A stretch of 32,127 nucleotides of DNA. Source: Phallusia fumigata. Its lineage: Eukaryota; Chordata; Ascidiacea; Phlebobranchia; Ascidiidae. Made by a program: the position numbers and the translations under genes. Below, piece by piece: positions 11,546 to 23,052 of the stretch (positions are counted from its first letter, which is position 1; every line of letters starts with the position of its first letter). Where the stretch lies: NCBI GenBank assembly GCA_008931825.1, contig QXVZ01022649.1, positions 1-32,127 of the forward strand, given 5' to 3'. The notes below the pieces were generated by a model. The model was not told the origin of the DNA and ran no database searches. It was given only the letters and a program-made list of their open reading frames with translations.

Positions 11546-12387
11546 TATCATGCGGTTAAACAAATTTTTGTTTATAATGACTCATCAGATTCATAAGCTT
11601 AAATGTGCTGAGTCATCCAATGCTAGCGCGTTTTTATGTGAATGTGGTAAATAGGTCCTTGCGCGCTGACCGCGAGTCCGACATTTTATTAAACGTTCCG
11701 CCGGTGGTTTTTTAAAGTTGCGTTTAACCGTTGATAATTTTTTGTCCTTGTTTATTGTGGCTACATTTTTAAATTGCTTGTTTGTATCGTTTGCACGTAA
11801 TAACGTTTGGCAGTGGCTTGTATCTCCGCCGCTTGACGGTGACGCTTGTAATTGTTTTTGCTTGAGTAACCCTACTTTTTCTGTGATAAGTAGAATACAT
11901 TTACTGATAATACACGCACACATATGAGTGTAATCTGTGTTGCAGTATCACGTTGCCACAAATTTTCAATCCTATCAAGTCAAACAGCTGTGAACAAAAG
12001 TGATAGTGCCATGCATTCTGAAGGTTTTTTTTATCAGCGGCATGAATCTTAAATTTATCTAGTTTTGCAGAACTTGTGCCCCAAAAAAATATATTTAAGA
12101 CAATTCTCATTTATAATAAGGATCAGCAACACGGCAATGAATATTGTTATCAGTATAAATTATTGATAACAGTGTCATTACCATTGGCATGTGTAAAGTG
12201 GGCACTGTATGTTAGTATCCAGATTTTTATTAGAACATTGCTAAGGTAAATGGTTATTGCCATGGCCTCATGCTTAATTCAATCAGCTCACATGTTTTGT
12301 TGTGTCATTAAATGTTATTGTTTGCAAGTTTAATGTTATTTGACCATTTGAAAAAGTGGAATCTTTATCAGTTAACATCAAAAAATT
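11546..12387. other. POLK upstream region
   Basis: A GC-richer patch at about 11650-11860 with CG dinucleotides precedes POLK by some 500 bases and is a reasonable place for its promoter. An open minus-strand frame (11591-11923) looks like no known protein. An acceptor-like CTTTATCAG ends at 12371, 16 bases before the POLK ATG, and could take a spliced leader or a 5' UTR exon. Confidence 0.4.
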
Positions 12388-15300
12388 ATGGGTGAAGAAA
12401 GCAAAGAGAAAAATATGGATAAAAAGTTAGTACAACGAATGTCACTGAATGACAACAAAGCTGGAATGAAAGGCTTAGACAAAGAAAAGATTAATAAGTA
12501 TGTGTACCTGCATTTTTTTCCTTGTATTGGGTACTTTCCCGATACTTATTCTAACATTTGTAATATTGTAGTTATTTTAAAATGTTTCTTGAAGAATTAT
12601 CATGGAAAACACAGTTGGATCACGTTATTACAAGAATGAGCAAAAGCGAGACAAACAAATTCAAGAAAAAATAGAGAAGATGAAAGAACAGCTTAACAAT
12701 TTCTCATCCCAACAAAGAAGAGAAGCTCTTCAGAAGGTAGGCAAAATGACACTATATTTGATAAAATTTACATTGTATTACTGTTAAAATTCTGAAAACA
12801 TTTCCCTTTTATTGTACTCCGAAAATCTCATGTATTTAAGTTTTAGTGAACGCTTTTTTTAACCAGGCTGATAAGATGTTGGCTTCAGTGGAAAAAGAAC
12901 GGGAGTTATCAAGGACCATTATTCATGTGGACATGGATGCATTCTATGCATCTGTTGAAGAGAGAGACCGGCCAGATTTGAAAGATAAACCAATGGCTGT
13001 TGGAGGAATTGATATGTTGGTATGTGTTGTTTATAATATTGGTAAAAATGCATGAAATTTAGTTTCTCAAACATTTTTTCTGCAGTCTACATCAAATTAT
13101 GTGGCTCGTCGATTTGGAGTTAGGGCTGCAATGCCTGGATTTATTGCCAAAAAACTCTGTCCTGAGTTAATCATAGTACCAACGAACTTTGCTAAGTATA
13201 AGGAGGTAAGACTGCACAGTGGTATACAGGACAGTATGGTGTCATTGACTTAACCCTAGGTGAATTTTTTTTTAACTGTGTCGAAGTTGTTTTGGTTGCT
13301 GGACGTTTATGCGGCACTTTCGGAAACTTATGTAAAGAGCTGAACACAGATTGTACCTTTGATATATAGTGCTCAAAATTTTTAGCCTGCAGCACACAAC
13401 AACTTAGTGCATTATTAATTATGGGTCCCCTTCCCAAAGGGGACACATATTGTTTTCACTCTGTTTGTTTTTTGTTTTTTTCTTTTTTTTTCTTTTTTTT
13501 TCTTTTTTTTTCTTTTTTTTCTTTTTTCTACCCTGCAGCTTGTCCATGCACTTTTGTCATGAAATGTTTAATGGATTTGGATGAAACTTTCACAGCTGGT
13601 AGATATGGTCAAGGCGGTGTGTCGTCCTTTTCGATTGACCCCATAGCCCCAATGGTTACCCCGCTAGCCCCCTAAAAAGGGGCAAATAGTTAAACAGTTT
13701 CCGAATTGGATGAAATTTGGACAGTTTGTATAACATGTCATTATGGTGCAATATTTGATGTGTTTTACCCCATAGCCCCAGTGGTTACCCCGCTAGCTCC
13801 CTAAAATGGGGCAAATAGTTAAACAGTGTCCGAATTGGATAAAATTTGGACAGTTTATATAACATATCATTGTGGTGCAATAACTAATGTTTTTTACCCT
13901 ATAGTTCCAGCAGTTACCCCATTAACACTCTAAAATGGGGCAAATTAATAAAAGATGTCTGAATTGGATGAAATATAGACAGTGTGTATAACATGTCATA
14001 ATGGTGAATTTGTTGCTGTGTTTACCCTATAACCTTGGCAGTTAACTAGCCTTTTAAAGTTTGTAGGTTGGAGATCTGTAATTCATTTTCGGTTTTCGAA
14101 AAAGTTAAGAAAAAATATCTGCTTCTGTCCTGTACATACATTATAGTGAACCACAATTTCTACAACTTTGCATGTGTGGGGACCCATGCATTTTTGCCTG
14201 CAGAAACAATCATGTTATAAAAAGCTTAAGTAACTATGGGACCCAATGCGAAATGTCACAGTCAATATATATGCATTTTTAAATAAGGTAATAGTATATA
14301 TGGAATGGCAATATGGTGAAAGCCACCCTTCTAGTTAATGATCATTTTATGCATTCAACTACATTTCTTTAGTTTTTTGGATGTTTTACGAACTAAAGCA
14401 AATGACAGAATTAAAATTTTCTTGGTTAAAATATTGGATTTGTGCTTTTAAAATTATAACTATGCCTCTGAGCATGTATGCCCAATAACTAGCATATGTC
14501 GAAACAATCTGTTTTCATCTAGATATCTGTTTTTATCTGGAAGTTTTTTTGTAGGTAAGTCAGGAATGCCAATCGATATTTGCTGACTATGACAGTAATT
14601 TTATGGCAATGAGTTTGGATGAAGCTTATCTGGACATTACTGAACACCTGGAAGAAAGGATTTTATTGTCAGAGGTAGGGAAATTATATTTCACAGTCAC
14701 AGAACATATTCTAAATGTTTGGTGCATCAGGTATTAAAATCTTTAGGTAGGTGGTCCTTGTCATTTGCACCTTTTCCATGGGTATTGCAGGGGTTGAATT
14801 AGCATAATTTTTGCAGGACAAACGAACTTTTGCATTTAATGTCAAGCTGTTAAATACAACTGGTACCGATGCCAGTAAATGTTCTACTAAGACCTTTGGA
14901 TTCTCAGCACAAGATGTTGCCGAAGAAATGAGGTTTAGAATTCACCAGGTATTTTGTAATAGTTTTTCAAGTAAATAGAAATTTTAGTTTTTAAAATTTG
15001 CTGGAAATACATTTCCTAGAAAACTCTGCTGACTGCCAGTGCTGGTATTGCCCCCAACACAATGCTGGCAAAAATTGGAAGTGATTTGAACAAACCAAAT
15101 GGACAGACATACTTTAAATCGGACAGGGAGTCCATTATGGAATTTGTAAAAACTCTGCCTATAAGAAAGGTGGGTGAAGGATGCTGGCGCTAGTATTTTC
15201 ATAGGTTGCACACTCCTGGCCTACCCCTTTACAATCACCCTGTTGAACTCATCTTGGTTAAACATGATTGTTTGCCTTACTGTGTTTAGGTTAGTGGAAT

Positions 15301-16629
15301 TGGCAAAGTCAGTGAGCAACTTCTTGCAGCACTTAATATCAAATTATGTGGAGACTTGTATGAACGTCGAGCAGATCTTTTTCTTCTGTTTTCAAATGTT
15401 TCTTGTTCGTTTTTCTTTCGAACTGTGTTGGGCTGTTCATCATCTAGACTCGAAGGTGATAGCGAAAGAAAAAGCATGAGCACAGAGAGGTTTGATTTCA
15501 TTTCCTAGTTTACTTCTGTGTTCGAATATATCTTGTATATATTTTTTCTTGGATATGAATAGTATTGTTTGGTTCATTTTACACCTGTGGTACATTTCAC
15601 TGTATTTACACAACCTAATATCTTCACAGAACTTTCAACACAATATCAAACCCTGTTGAGTTGTATGATAAGCTAGAGGAACTTTGTGAATCCTTGGTTA
15701 AAGATATGAAGAAAAAAAATGTTCAAGGCAAAACGGTTGTGCTCAAAATTAAAACAGTCGATTTCGAGGTAAGATCGACATTTGGTTGTAAACATGTCTA
15801 AAAGTTAATGTTTTGATCATTTTTATCAAGAGTCACACAAGATCACGGAGTGTTAACAGTGGAGTTCAAACAAAAGATGAAATTTTGTGTATTGGAAAAG
15901 ATTTGCTGAAGCTGGAGATTGCCAATGCCAAAGGAAAATTGGCTCTCAGACTAATGGGTAGCTACCTGATCTTTTGAAGTTTAAACATACAACTAAGTTT
16001 CCTCACATTTTTTACTAGGCATTGGCATTTCCAAACTTGAAGCTGCCTCTTCTGTACAACAATTGTCTATTCGCAAGTTTTTTACTGGTCAAAAGGATAG
16101 CGATTCATCAGTGGTATCCATTAATACCACAGACTTGCTTGCTGAAGCATCAGATGCATCAAATGATGCAACCACAATTTGCCAGGAAACTGAAAGTAAT
16201 TTTGACAATGTTATTACAGATGTTGTTTCAAAAAATGAAACCGAAAGTTTTAACAACTACAACCTTGTCACACTTCATACAAGTCTGTCTGCGTCTAAAA
16301 CTGATCCTCTCAAAATTGCAGTCACCAAGGATATGAAACTTGCCAGCTCTGATGCTGAAGATGAATGTTTTAACAACAGATTGGTTGGAAAAGATATGAC
16401 TTGTCCACTGTGCAAGGTTACTTTCAATGCCTCCGAGTATTCCCTTAGTCAGTTTAATTTACACATTGACTCCTGTCTAAGTCGCCGTGAAATAAAGAAT
16501 ATTTTGCAGTCAGAGACTAACAACAATCAACCAACCTCAAGAAAACTTTCCCCAAAAAAATCTGTTCCCTCCAAGCGAAGAAAAATTGCTTCAAATCAAT
16601 TTCATAGAATTGATAAGTTTTTTTCCTAA
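12388..16629 (+). CDS. POLK: DNA polymerase kappa (Y family)
   Basis: Error-prone translesion DNA polymerase that extends past bulky minor-groove lesions in the nucleus. Eleven exons: 12388-12497, 12595-12736, 12867-13019, 13086-13205, 14555-14674, 14817-14948, 15020-15169, 15290-15489, 15630-15768, 15831-15957 and 16019-16629. Total 667 residues (human 870). The N-clasp typical of kappa is present ([20 protein letters not shown]). Palm motifs are [12 protein letters not shown] with D106, and MSLDEAY with D197 and E198, all catalytic. The helix-hairpin-helix ([17 protein letters not shown]) and little finger follow. The C-terminus has a PCNA box QLSIRKFF (479-486), one UBZ zinc finger (C593, C596, H613, C617) and a terminal PIP-like HRIDKFFS. 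Human kappa has two UBZ fingers; I see one. Exon 8 uses a weak donor, GTTTGA. PDCD7 starts 223 bases downstream. Identification is near certain; exon edges rest on phase and family alignment. Confidence 0.97.
13421..14187. mobile_element. Element with 10-bp terminal inverted repeats, POLK intron 4
   Basis: ATGGGTCCCC at 13421-13430 is exactly the reverse complement of GGGGACCCAT at 14178-14187. Between them lie a T-rich tract with four perfect TCTTTTTTTT decamers (13481-13520) and a 129-bp tandem array. A GCCTGCAG word occurs close to both ends. No transposase frame is present, so if mobile it is non-autonomous. A related T-tract plus CCCTGCAACTTGTCTATGCA occurs in VPS33A intron 3 (about 25990-26040), so the sequence is dispersed. 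Confidence 0.5.
13638..14050. repeat. 129-bp minisatellite, about three copies
   Basis: Units start at ACCCCATAG or ACCCTATAG words at 13638, 13767, 13896 and 14024, giving periods of 129, 129 and 128. Each unit carries a TACCCC core, a GGGGCAAAT core and GAATTGGATGAAAT. The first two units are closest, the third more diverged, and the fourth truncated. A weaker partial unit precedes the array at about 13567-13637. Confidence 0.85.
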
Positions 16630-16777
16630 CAATGGAATATTGCAATATTTTCTGTGACAAAGCAGTGTTATTTGCATCTTTTATATGTGTTTTCAATATC
16701 AGACACATCTGGCATTTCTTTTTTGACATGCACCTTATTTGAAATCATTTTTCTTAGCTGTTGTTTACACTACCTTT

Positions 16778-16783
16778 ATTAAA
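16778..16783 (+). terminator. Possible POLK polyadenylation signal (ATTAAA)
   Basis: ATTAAA is the common variant of AATAAA. It lies 149 bases after the POLK stop and 70 bases before the PDCD7 start; I saw no AATAAA between the two genes. Confidence 0.4.
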
Positions 16784-16852
16784 ATACTGCTAATTATGTT
16801 TAAGATGTCAAGTTATTAGGCTATAGTAAGTATAAGTTGACCAAGTTGTGCA

Positions 16853-19358
16853 ATGAACCCCTTTCATTCTGGAGGTCCTCCAAACTGGATGAGGCAGAGA
16901 CCTCCTCATCAAAGTTTTAACCCACCAAGTTTTCCAGTTACCCACCAATTTGGGCCAATGCAACCTTTAAACCGAATGTGCTATGGTGGCCCAGGTCCTC
17001 CAAATCCTGCTGATGGAAATGTGCCTTTCAACACAAATGAAGATCGACCACGAAACCCAAACATTCGTCAAAGTCAAATGAATACTGGTATGCCAGCCTT
17101 TGAACCCAGACCACAAGGATTTAACCAACAGATGTACTGGAATCCAAACTTTAGACCTGAATTTGGAATGAACCATCCTTCATTACCAAGGTTTCTAATG
17201 TTTTCTGGCCCCAATCGAAACAATGGTGCAATCCGACCATGGACCACCAGGCAGCCATTTAAGGACACAGTCAAGCAACATTTTGAAGGACCTCCCAACA
17301 TGCCAATGAGGCATCAATGTGATTCACAAAACAGTTCACTTTCAAGAACTACTGCTGTGAGCAATGTTCAAAACAAGGATGGTGAATTGGTGAAAACTTT
17401 TTTGTCAAGTATTGGAAAACTGCCTATAGGTAGCAAGTCGCTACCAAAAAAGGGAATCAACTCACCTGTAAAACAATCTATAACAGTAAGTCACTTAGGT
17501 TTTGTAAGTTTTGTGTTGCATGTCTTTATTTTTTACCTGTCACTTTTGGGTTTGTCATTTTTGTGTCACTTGTTATAAATAGCATAGCTAGCCTAAAATT
17601 TTGAGGGGGGGGGGGCCAAGTAACCTAACTTAATGTAAAACTTTGGGATTTTTTTTCAGGAGTAGCCTACAGTGCACTATTTCAAAATTTTTGGGGGGGC
17701 ATGGTCTCTTTTGCCCCCCTTAACTATGCCTCTGCTTGTTTTTATGCTATACAATTTTAGCAGCATTACCTATGTTTCATATAGATTAGTGAAGCACAGA
17801 AATTGTTATCAAGGGCTACTGAGCTGATAAAAACATTAGAGGAAACGTCTGAATCAACTTGTGAAAGCATTCAAAAGATGAAGGTAGGGTCCAATTACAA
17901 GTTTGTGTTCGAAAACAAACCTATCTCACTATATATGTAGCTTTTAGTGCACTAACCTAAAATTTTGCTTTTTAATTATCTACTAACAGTCAGTTTTATT
18001 TACTGTGGTTTATTATTTCAAGAGTTTGATGCCAATCCTGTCTTAATTTATGGTGTAGAATTTATGCATTTCTTAATTTAATGCTACAGAATACTTTTTC
18101 CAGGATGAGTTGTCCAAAATCTTGTTGGTCATAAAAGACCCAGAGGTTGTGAAGAATCTCGAAACAAAAATTACACAGCGCAGAAAGTCACGCATGAGGA
18201 AAAAATTGAAAAAAAGAAAAGCCTTTGAACAAATAAACGAGGAAAAACAAAGAATTGAAGTGAAAAATAAAAAAATTGAAGAATGGCAAAAACAAGAAAA
18301 TACAAAACTCGACCAACAGCTGAGGGTAAGTAAACTTAGTTGCATTTTTTGACACTTTGTAATGTAGTTTGCAACATTGATGGCATGTTAAGGAAGCAGA
18401 AATGCAGAAGCAAATAGATGAAGCTTTGGGTGAAGTTCGGAAGGAACAAGCTACAACTTCAAAAGCCATAGAAATGGTTAGCTTTCTTGCAAAGCTCAGA
18501 AAAATCCGATTTATTGCCAGAAAAACAAGAGGTTAGTTTCAAATTTAACTAATCATAAAGTTCATTCTCAAATGGCCATTTATAAAATGTTTAAAAAAAT
18601 GTCAATAAGCATAAACAGTTTTATTCTTTGTTTTTAATACCTCTAAGTAACGTACAACAGATTAACGGCATCACTTGAAAGCAGACTTTTGCTTGTTTCA
18701 AATAGGTGAGGAAGTACCAGATGAAGCCATCAACAAACAGTTTGAGCAGACAGTGAAGAGGGTCAAGGGAGAACTCCTTACCCACAAAACCTCTTGTGAG
18801 AAAAAGGCAGCAGCATTACGACTTTTTATGGAAACTGAACAAGAAGAAGCAAAATTAGCAATAGAAAGTAAAAGAAGAAAAAAGGAGGTGGAAAAGCAAA
18901 CAAATTGGAAAATAGAGAGAGAAACTATTTTGTTTGGAAAACCTGGTATCTTATTTTTAATTTTTGTTTTGTCCAATTTTACTGCATTGTAAATGGCCCC
19001 TTGTATTCAGTAAGCAGTGGCTATTACAGATCTCTTATATTTTTTGCAGTTGAAGTTAATGCATTTGACCCAATGTGGCCAGTCCAAGAGTTACACAAGC
19101 AAGGAAATTTGACACTTGAAAATCTTATACAATACAGGTAAAACAGATTTTTTAGAAACCACAAACTCAGTCTAAAATCCATGCTGTTGTACACGTTCAA
19201 AATAAGTATTGCGCATGATTTTTTTCAGGAAAATGTGGGACCAGTACTTAGATCCATCTGGCACTTCGCTGCCTGTAGATTGGACGGAACCAGTTGAACC
19301 TTCGTCAGTTGATTGGGGAAAAACTCTTTCATCTTCTTCCGCGACAGATGGACATTGA
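16853..19358 (+). CDS. PDCD7: PDCD7, U11/U12 snRNP 59 kDa protein
   Basis: Subunit of the U11/U12 di-snRNP, which recognises minor (U12-type) introns in the nucleus. In vertebrates it bridges the U11-35K and 65K proteins. Seven exons: 16853-17485, 17785-17883, 18104-18325, 18393-18531, 18706-18945, 19050-19137 and 19229-19358. Total 516 residues (human 485). Residues 1-180 are rich in Pro, Asn, Gly and Gln with no fold. The middle is a long, very charged coiled coil (Lys/Arg/Glu). The C-terminal signature LIQYRKMWDQYLDPSG followed by spaced Trp and Pro residues matches the conserved end of PDCD7. The start is the first ATG after the POLK 3' UTR. None of its introns shows U12-type ends. Intron 1 carries poly-G and poly-C tracts (near 17607 and 17690) typical of a dispersed repeat. 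Confidence 0.9.
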
Positions 19359-20368
19359 ACTGTTTTATATCCTTTGTTGGCATTAATCGTTTAAAAGGGT
19401 TGTATTAACTTTTGCTGTTGAAACACAGCTAGGTTGAAGAAATTGAAAACAGAATGTTTCCAATGCTGAAAACTCGTTATTGTTAGGTTTGCTTTACATC
19501 TATGCATGGTCTAAGTTTTCCTAGTAACGTCATTTAGATGAAGAAAAGTTCAAATATCGTGTATCCAGCTGCGGAAAACTCGCAAGTTGTATATCTGATG
19601 GAAGAACATTGTTGTATCCTTTTTAATAGTTTATCATGTAGTAGCATCTGGATAACCGCTATGCTGGTTAATGCTGCAATTTCACAAACATTTTGTGTGG
19701 TTTTAGTTGGTTATACATGTAATGCTCTTTTTAATGAAATACCACTTCTCAAAATACACTTTATTTTGTCATTTGTCCTGTATTATATTAGCGTAAATCA
19801 GGAGGTGTTGTTTGGGTTACAGGGTCAATGAAGCGGTCACGTTACAACCATATTTGGTTCAGGCCATGTTTTAGCCCCCAAACCATTTGGTACAGATGTA
19901 CTCGGGTGTCTCTACTTTTTGCACGGTGTTCCGCGGCATTGATATAAACAAGCAAACGTTGGAATGTTCTTTGGTGGCCAACAGTAACGAAAGGTAGATA
20001 GACAATAAGAATGAGTATGACATCGAAACCGAAAATAGCACACACATGTCCAATCAACGCACTATACGTCCTGTGTTGGGTGCCAAAATAAAGGGTTTAG
20101 TGCGTTTAGTTTTCGCGGACAGGTCTGCAGTGTCCGTACTTTGCAGGAAAGGTAATTATTAACTGGTCTCATATTTACCTTAGAACCTCCCAGCGTTTTT
20201 TGTCCCGGACTCATCGCAAGGCTGGTGCGGTCTGTAGTAAAACTGAAACCGTTATTTGTTGATGGAAATTGCCAGAGGAAACATACAGTGTTGCTGATTA
20301 GTAGGAGTGGCAAAATTAGTGTGTGTAAATCGCACTTTTTGTTTAAAAGAGCGTTTTTAGCAATTTTA
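19359..20368. other. PDCD7 to dehydrogenase intergenic region
   Basis: No supported exon. A 97-codon plus-strand frame (19538-19831) and a 71-codon minus-strand frame (19842-20057) are open but resemble nothing and lack splice context. An acceptor-like GCGTTTTTAG ends at 20360, 8 bases before the next ATG, and could receive a spliced leader. Confidence 0.4.
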
Positions 20369-22380
20369 ATGCCAAAAATGGAAGCTTTGAGGTTTTTGGG
20401 AACAGAAAAATATTTGTCTTATCAGGACAAATGGAAAATACCCGAAGTGACGAAACCAAACGATGTCAAGATAAAAGTGGCGTTTTCTGGTATGTTTGTT
20501 ATTCTGTTTGCGTCTTGGTACTCATCTTTGAAATTACTATCTGATACGTTTTAGGTGTTTGCGGGAGTGATTTTCATTTTATGAGTGGCGAGATGGGAAA
20601 GTTTACCCCAAAGCAAGATGGGGTTATTCTCGGCCACGAGTTCTCCGGTGTTGTTGTGGAACTGGGCGAGGCAGCCAAATCGTCATTTAAGGTTGGTTCA
20701 TTTGAGCAGTCTTTTTACAGGAATCAATGGTTTGCTTCGTACTGTGATTTAACCAAACTTATTAACCAGGTAGGTTGGCGACAAGGTGTGTGTAGACCCG
20801 AGCTTTTGCTGTGGAAAATGCAATTGGTGCGAAGAGGGGTTTCCCCACTTCTGCGAGTTCAACACTCCAGTTGGAGTAAAACGTGATGGTGGTTGGGCAC
20901 AATATTGTGTGGTTCCTGACATTTTGGTAAGGTATTTTTTGTGTGACAAGAGTTATTTTAGCCGTGGCGGTCTAACGTTAGTTGTAATTGCCGCTGACCT
21001 GATGGTTTGAAAATCTTAGAGACTGATTTTCATCATTGACATTGGAATATCGTAAGGAGGCAAACAATATTACTGTGACGACCTATCAATACCACTTTGA
21101 CAATATTTTTAGTGTAATATGCGGTAAAACGCTTTACTGAGACCTTGTATAGGGGCAGCGTGAATCGACTACCTAAATTGGTGATGCTTAAATATCACGA
21201 AACAAATTCTACTAGTTACGAGCCTTAGGGTGCCGTCAATGACCAATTATTATTGGTTTTTGTACGGCACTGTGAGGTGGATTTGCTGTGAGACGGTTAA
21301 ATGTATATAGTAGGCCTACCTTAATTTATATGATTTAGCATTTTACCCTTTGAATCTATGTTTTTTATAGTTTTGAAAACTCACGCAGGTTCATAAACTT
21401 CCAGAGTCTATCAGTCTGGAGCAGGGCGCACTGGGTGAACCTTACTCATGTGTTATACGGGGCTGGAACAAGTTGGGGGTCCTTCCCAAAACTCACGTGC
21501 CAGTGCTTGTACAAGGGGCAGGAATCATTGGCTCTCTGTTTGCCACCTTGCTGCATCACCATGGTTACAAAAACGTAACTGTAACGGAACCGAATGACGA
21601 AAGGCGAAAGCTGTGTACAGGTAGGTAATATAGGTCACGTTACATAAATAGTTAACTAAATTAAACGAAACTAATTTACCCAGGAATGGGATTGGGATTC
21701 GATGTTGTTCACCCACAAGAGCTCGAGTTAAAGTTAGCTGGGAAGGATGTGGATAAACATGGATTCCACCTGATTATTGATTGTACAGGAAATCCAAAAG
21801 CATGCCAAAAAGTAGGCTTTTGCTTCCATGGAACAGTATCAATCTATACTTTTTATCAGCCCGTCTCACGAATCATGTAATGTCACTGTCGTGTTTTTCA
21901 CACAAGACTCTTATCTTTAAACATAACTTTTTTAGCATTTGTTGACTAAATTATATTTTATTATTTTCTTAATGCTTACAAAACTGTGGGGAAAACGGAA
22001 TCACACGCTACTGCAAAATAAGACAATATTACTACAGACAGCTGCAATATTTTCAAGGCACTAATCTTTTTCCGGTTTAGGCACTGGATTTTGCCCGTCG
22101 TGGCGCCACCGTATCTTGGTTCGGTTGCTGTCCAGCAGGGAAAACAATTCCTGTTGAACCATTTCAAATATACTGGAAAGAGTTGACTATCGTTGGGTCT
22201 TTCACCAATCCATTTTGCTTTGAGGAAGCGCTAACATTAATGGAAAAGCTCGGTGCATCCGGCCATCTCGATTACCACAAGCTTGGAATTAAGACCTTTG
22301 ATTTGTCTGACTACCACGTGGCGCTTGAGAGCCTGAAGTCAGGAAAAGCTTCAAAAGCCATGTTTAAGTTTCCAGAATAA
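20369..22380 (+). CDS. Zinc-dependent dehydrogenase, sorbitol/threonine DH-like
   Basis: Medium-chain dehydrogenase/reductase of the zinc type, predicted to oxidise a polyol or similar alcohol with NAD in the cytosol; the substrate cannot be told. Six exons: 20369-20489, 20555-20691, 20774-20926, 21389-21620, 21684-21811 and 22081-22380. Total 356 residues, the length of sorbitol dehydrogenase. Catalytic zinc ligands are C43 (GVCGSDFH), H68-E69 (LGHEF) and E154 (GEP). Structural zinc is held by C99, C102, C105 and C113. The Rossmann fold has QGAGIIG (179-185), and an acidic residue ends its second strand (TEPNDERR), which favours NAD over NADP. Exon 2 uses a poor donor, GTTGGT, chosen because it restores KVGDKV. 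A second ATG nine bases in (20378) has better context and may be used. Exons 4-6 are duplicated downstream. Confidence 0.93.
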
Positions 22381-22381
22381 A
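22376..22381 (+). terminator. AATAAA overlapping the stop codon
   Basis: The TAA stop of the first cassette (22378-22380) lies inside AATAAA. If used, the 3' UTR would be only about 10-30 bases. The second cassette ends in TGA, so this signal is absent there. Confidence 0.4.
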
Positions 22382-23052
22382 AACAAACTAAACCCATATT
22401 ATTTTCGTTTCTGTCTTCACTTTTCCTATAAAATTGTGCAGATGGTAAATAACCGTTTGTAAGCAATGCTGGTTTACATGCAGCCCCCTTTAGTGGTCAA
22501 GTTTTTTAGCAATGTATAAATTGGATGAGTTTGTAATACACCTTAGATTGGATCATTACGGTTTCCGGTTTATTTTTGACATTATATCGTCTGATCCCCC
22601 TTAAATAGGTCAAAACAATGTACGAATAACAAAAAAATCGGACAGTTAGTCGAGAATACCATTGTGGAGCGTTGATTGCCGATTCTTNAAGTTCTTTTTT
22701 GTGCGGCAAGAATCAGTTTGTAAGTGTGTCGGGCTAAAGGCATGAAAAAGACTATTTATGTTTTAGTATTTGCTTACCCAGATGGGTCGTTATTGGACAA
22801 AAAAATACACGAGTCTTGTCTGTGACGTAACAATACCCCTTTGGCAATCTTTAAGTGAAGTATGTAGTGAAACGCCTCACCGAGTCCTTGTAAGTTGGGC
22901 AGGGACATTACCCCAAACATTACATTTGGGGTAATGTCCCCAAAACTTACTGGTACGGCGCTGGATTGCCTTTAGAGATGTATATTATACTTAAACTTAT
23001 ATCAGTTAGCATTATATTTATGGGTCAAAGCTTTATTTAAATGTTTATGCAG
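22381..23052. other. Spacer and duplicated intron 3 segment
   Basis: No copy of dehydrogenase exons 1-3 lies here. From about 22820 the sequence resembles intron 3 of the first copy (compare GTAAAACGCTTTACTGAGA near 21124 with GTGAAACGCCTCACCGAGT near 22866), so the duplication breakpoint lies in intron 3. A single N at 22688 sits before this homologous part. ATGTTTATGCAG at 23041 puts two Met codons in frame with exon 4'. Confidence 0.7.
22902..22940. repeat. Perfect 16-bp inverted repeat, 7-base loop
   Basis: GGGACATTACCCCAAA (22902-22917) pairs completely with TTTGGGGTAATGTCCC (22925-22940) around the loop CATTACA. Imperfect pairing continues outward (GTAAGTT against AACTTAC). The matching part of the first copy lacks it, so it arose after the duplication. 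Confidence 0.9.

Noticed and set aside
11207..11563. 118-codon minus-strand frame
   Set aside because: It is the antisense reading of a tRNA-derived SINE plus the GTAC-rich block, not a gene.
11591..11923. 110-codon minus-strand frame upstream of POLK
   Set aside because: Ser/Lys-rich without domains; lies where the POLK promoter is expected; an overlapping plus-strand frame is equally open.
19538..19831. 97-codon plus-strand frame with hydrophobic runs
   Set aside because: Hydrophobicity follows from T-rich codons; it lies in the likely PDCD7 3' region and has no homology I can see.
20225..20368. Upstream in-frame extension of the dehydrogenase N-terminus
   Set aside because: The family starts near MPKMEALRF; the extension looks like translated 5' leader and is cut by an acceptor-like site at 20360.
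22688..22940. Whole exon 4-6 duplication as an allelic misassembly
   Set aside because: An N lies between the copies, but introns differ far more than alleles should while exons are kept; a true older duplication fits better, though not excluded.
23041..23052. ATGTTTATGCAG as a real start for a short dehydrogenase
   Set aside because: The acceptor AG lies at its end and the first copy has no matching Met; a protein from here would lack the zinc-binding half. Kept only as an alternative.
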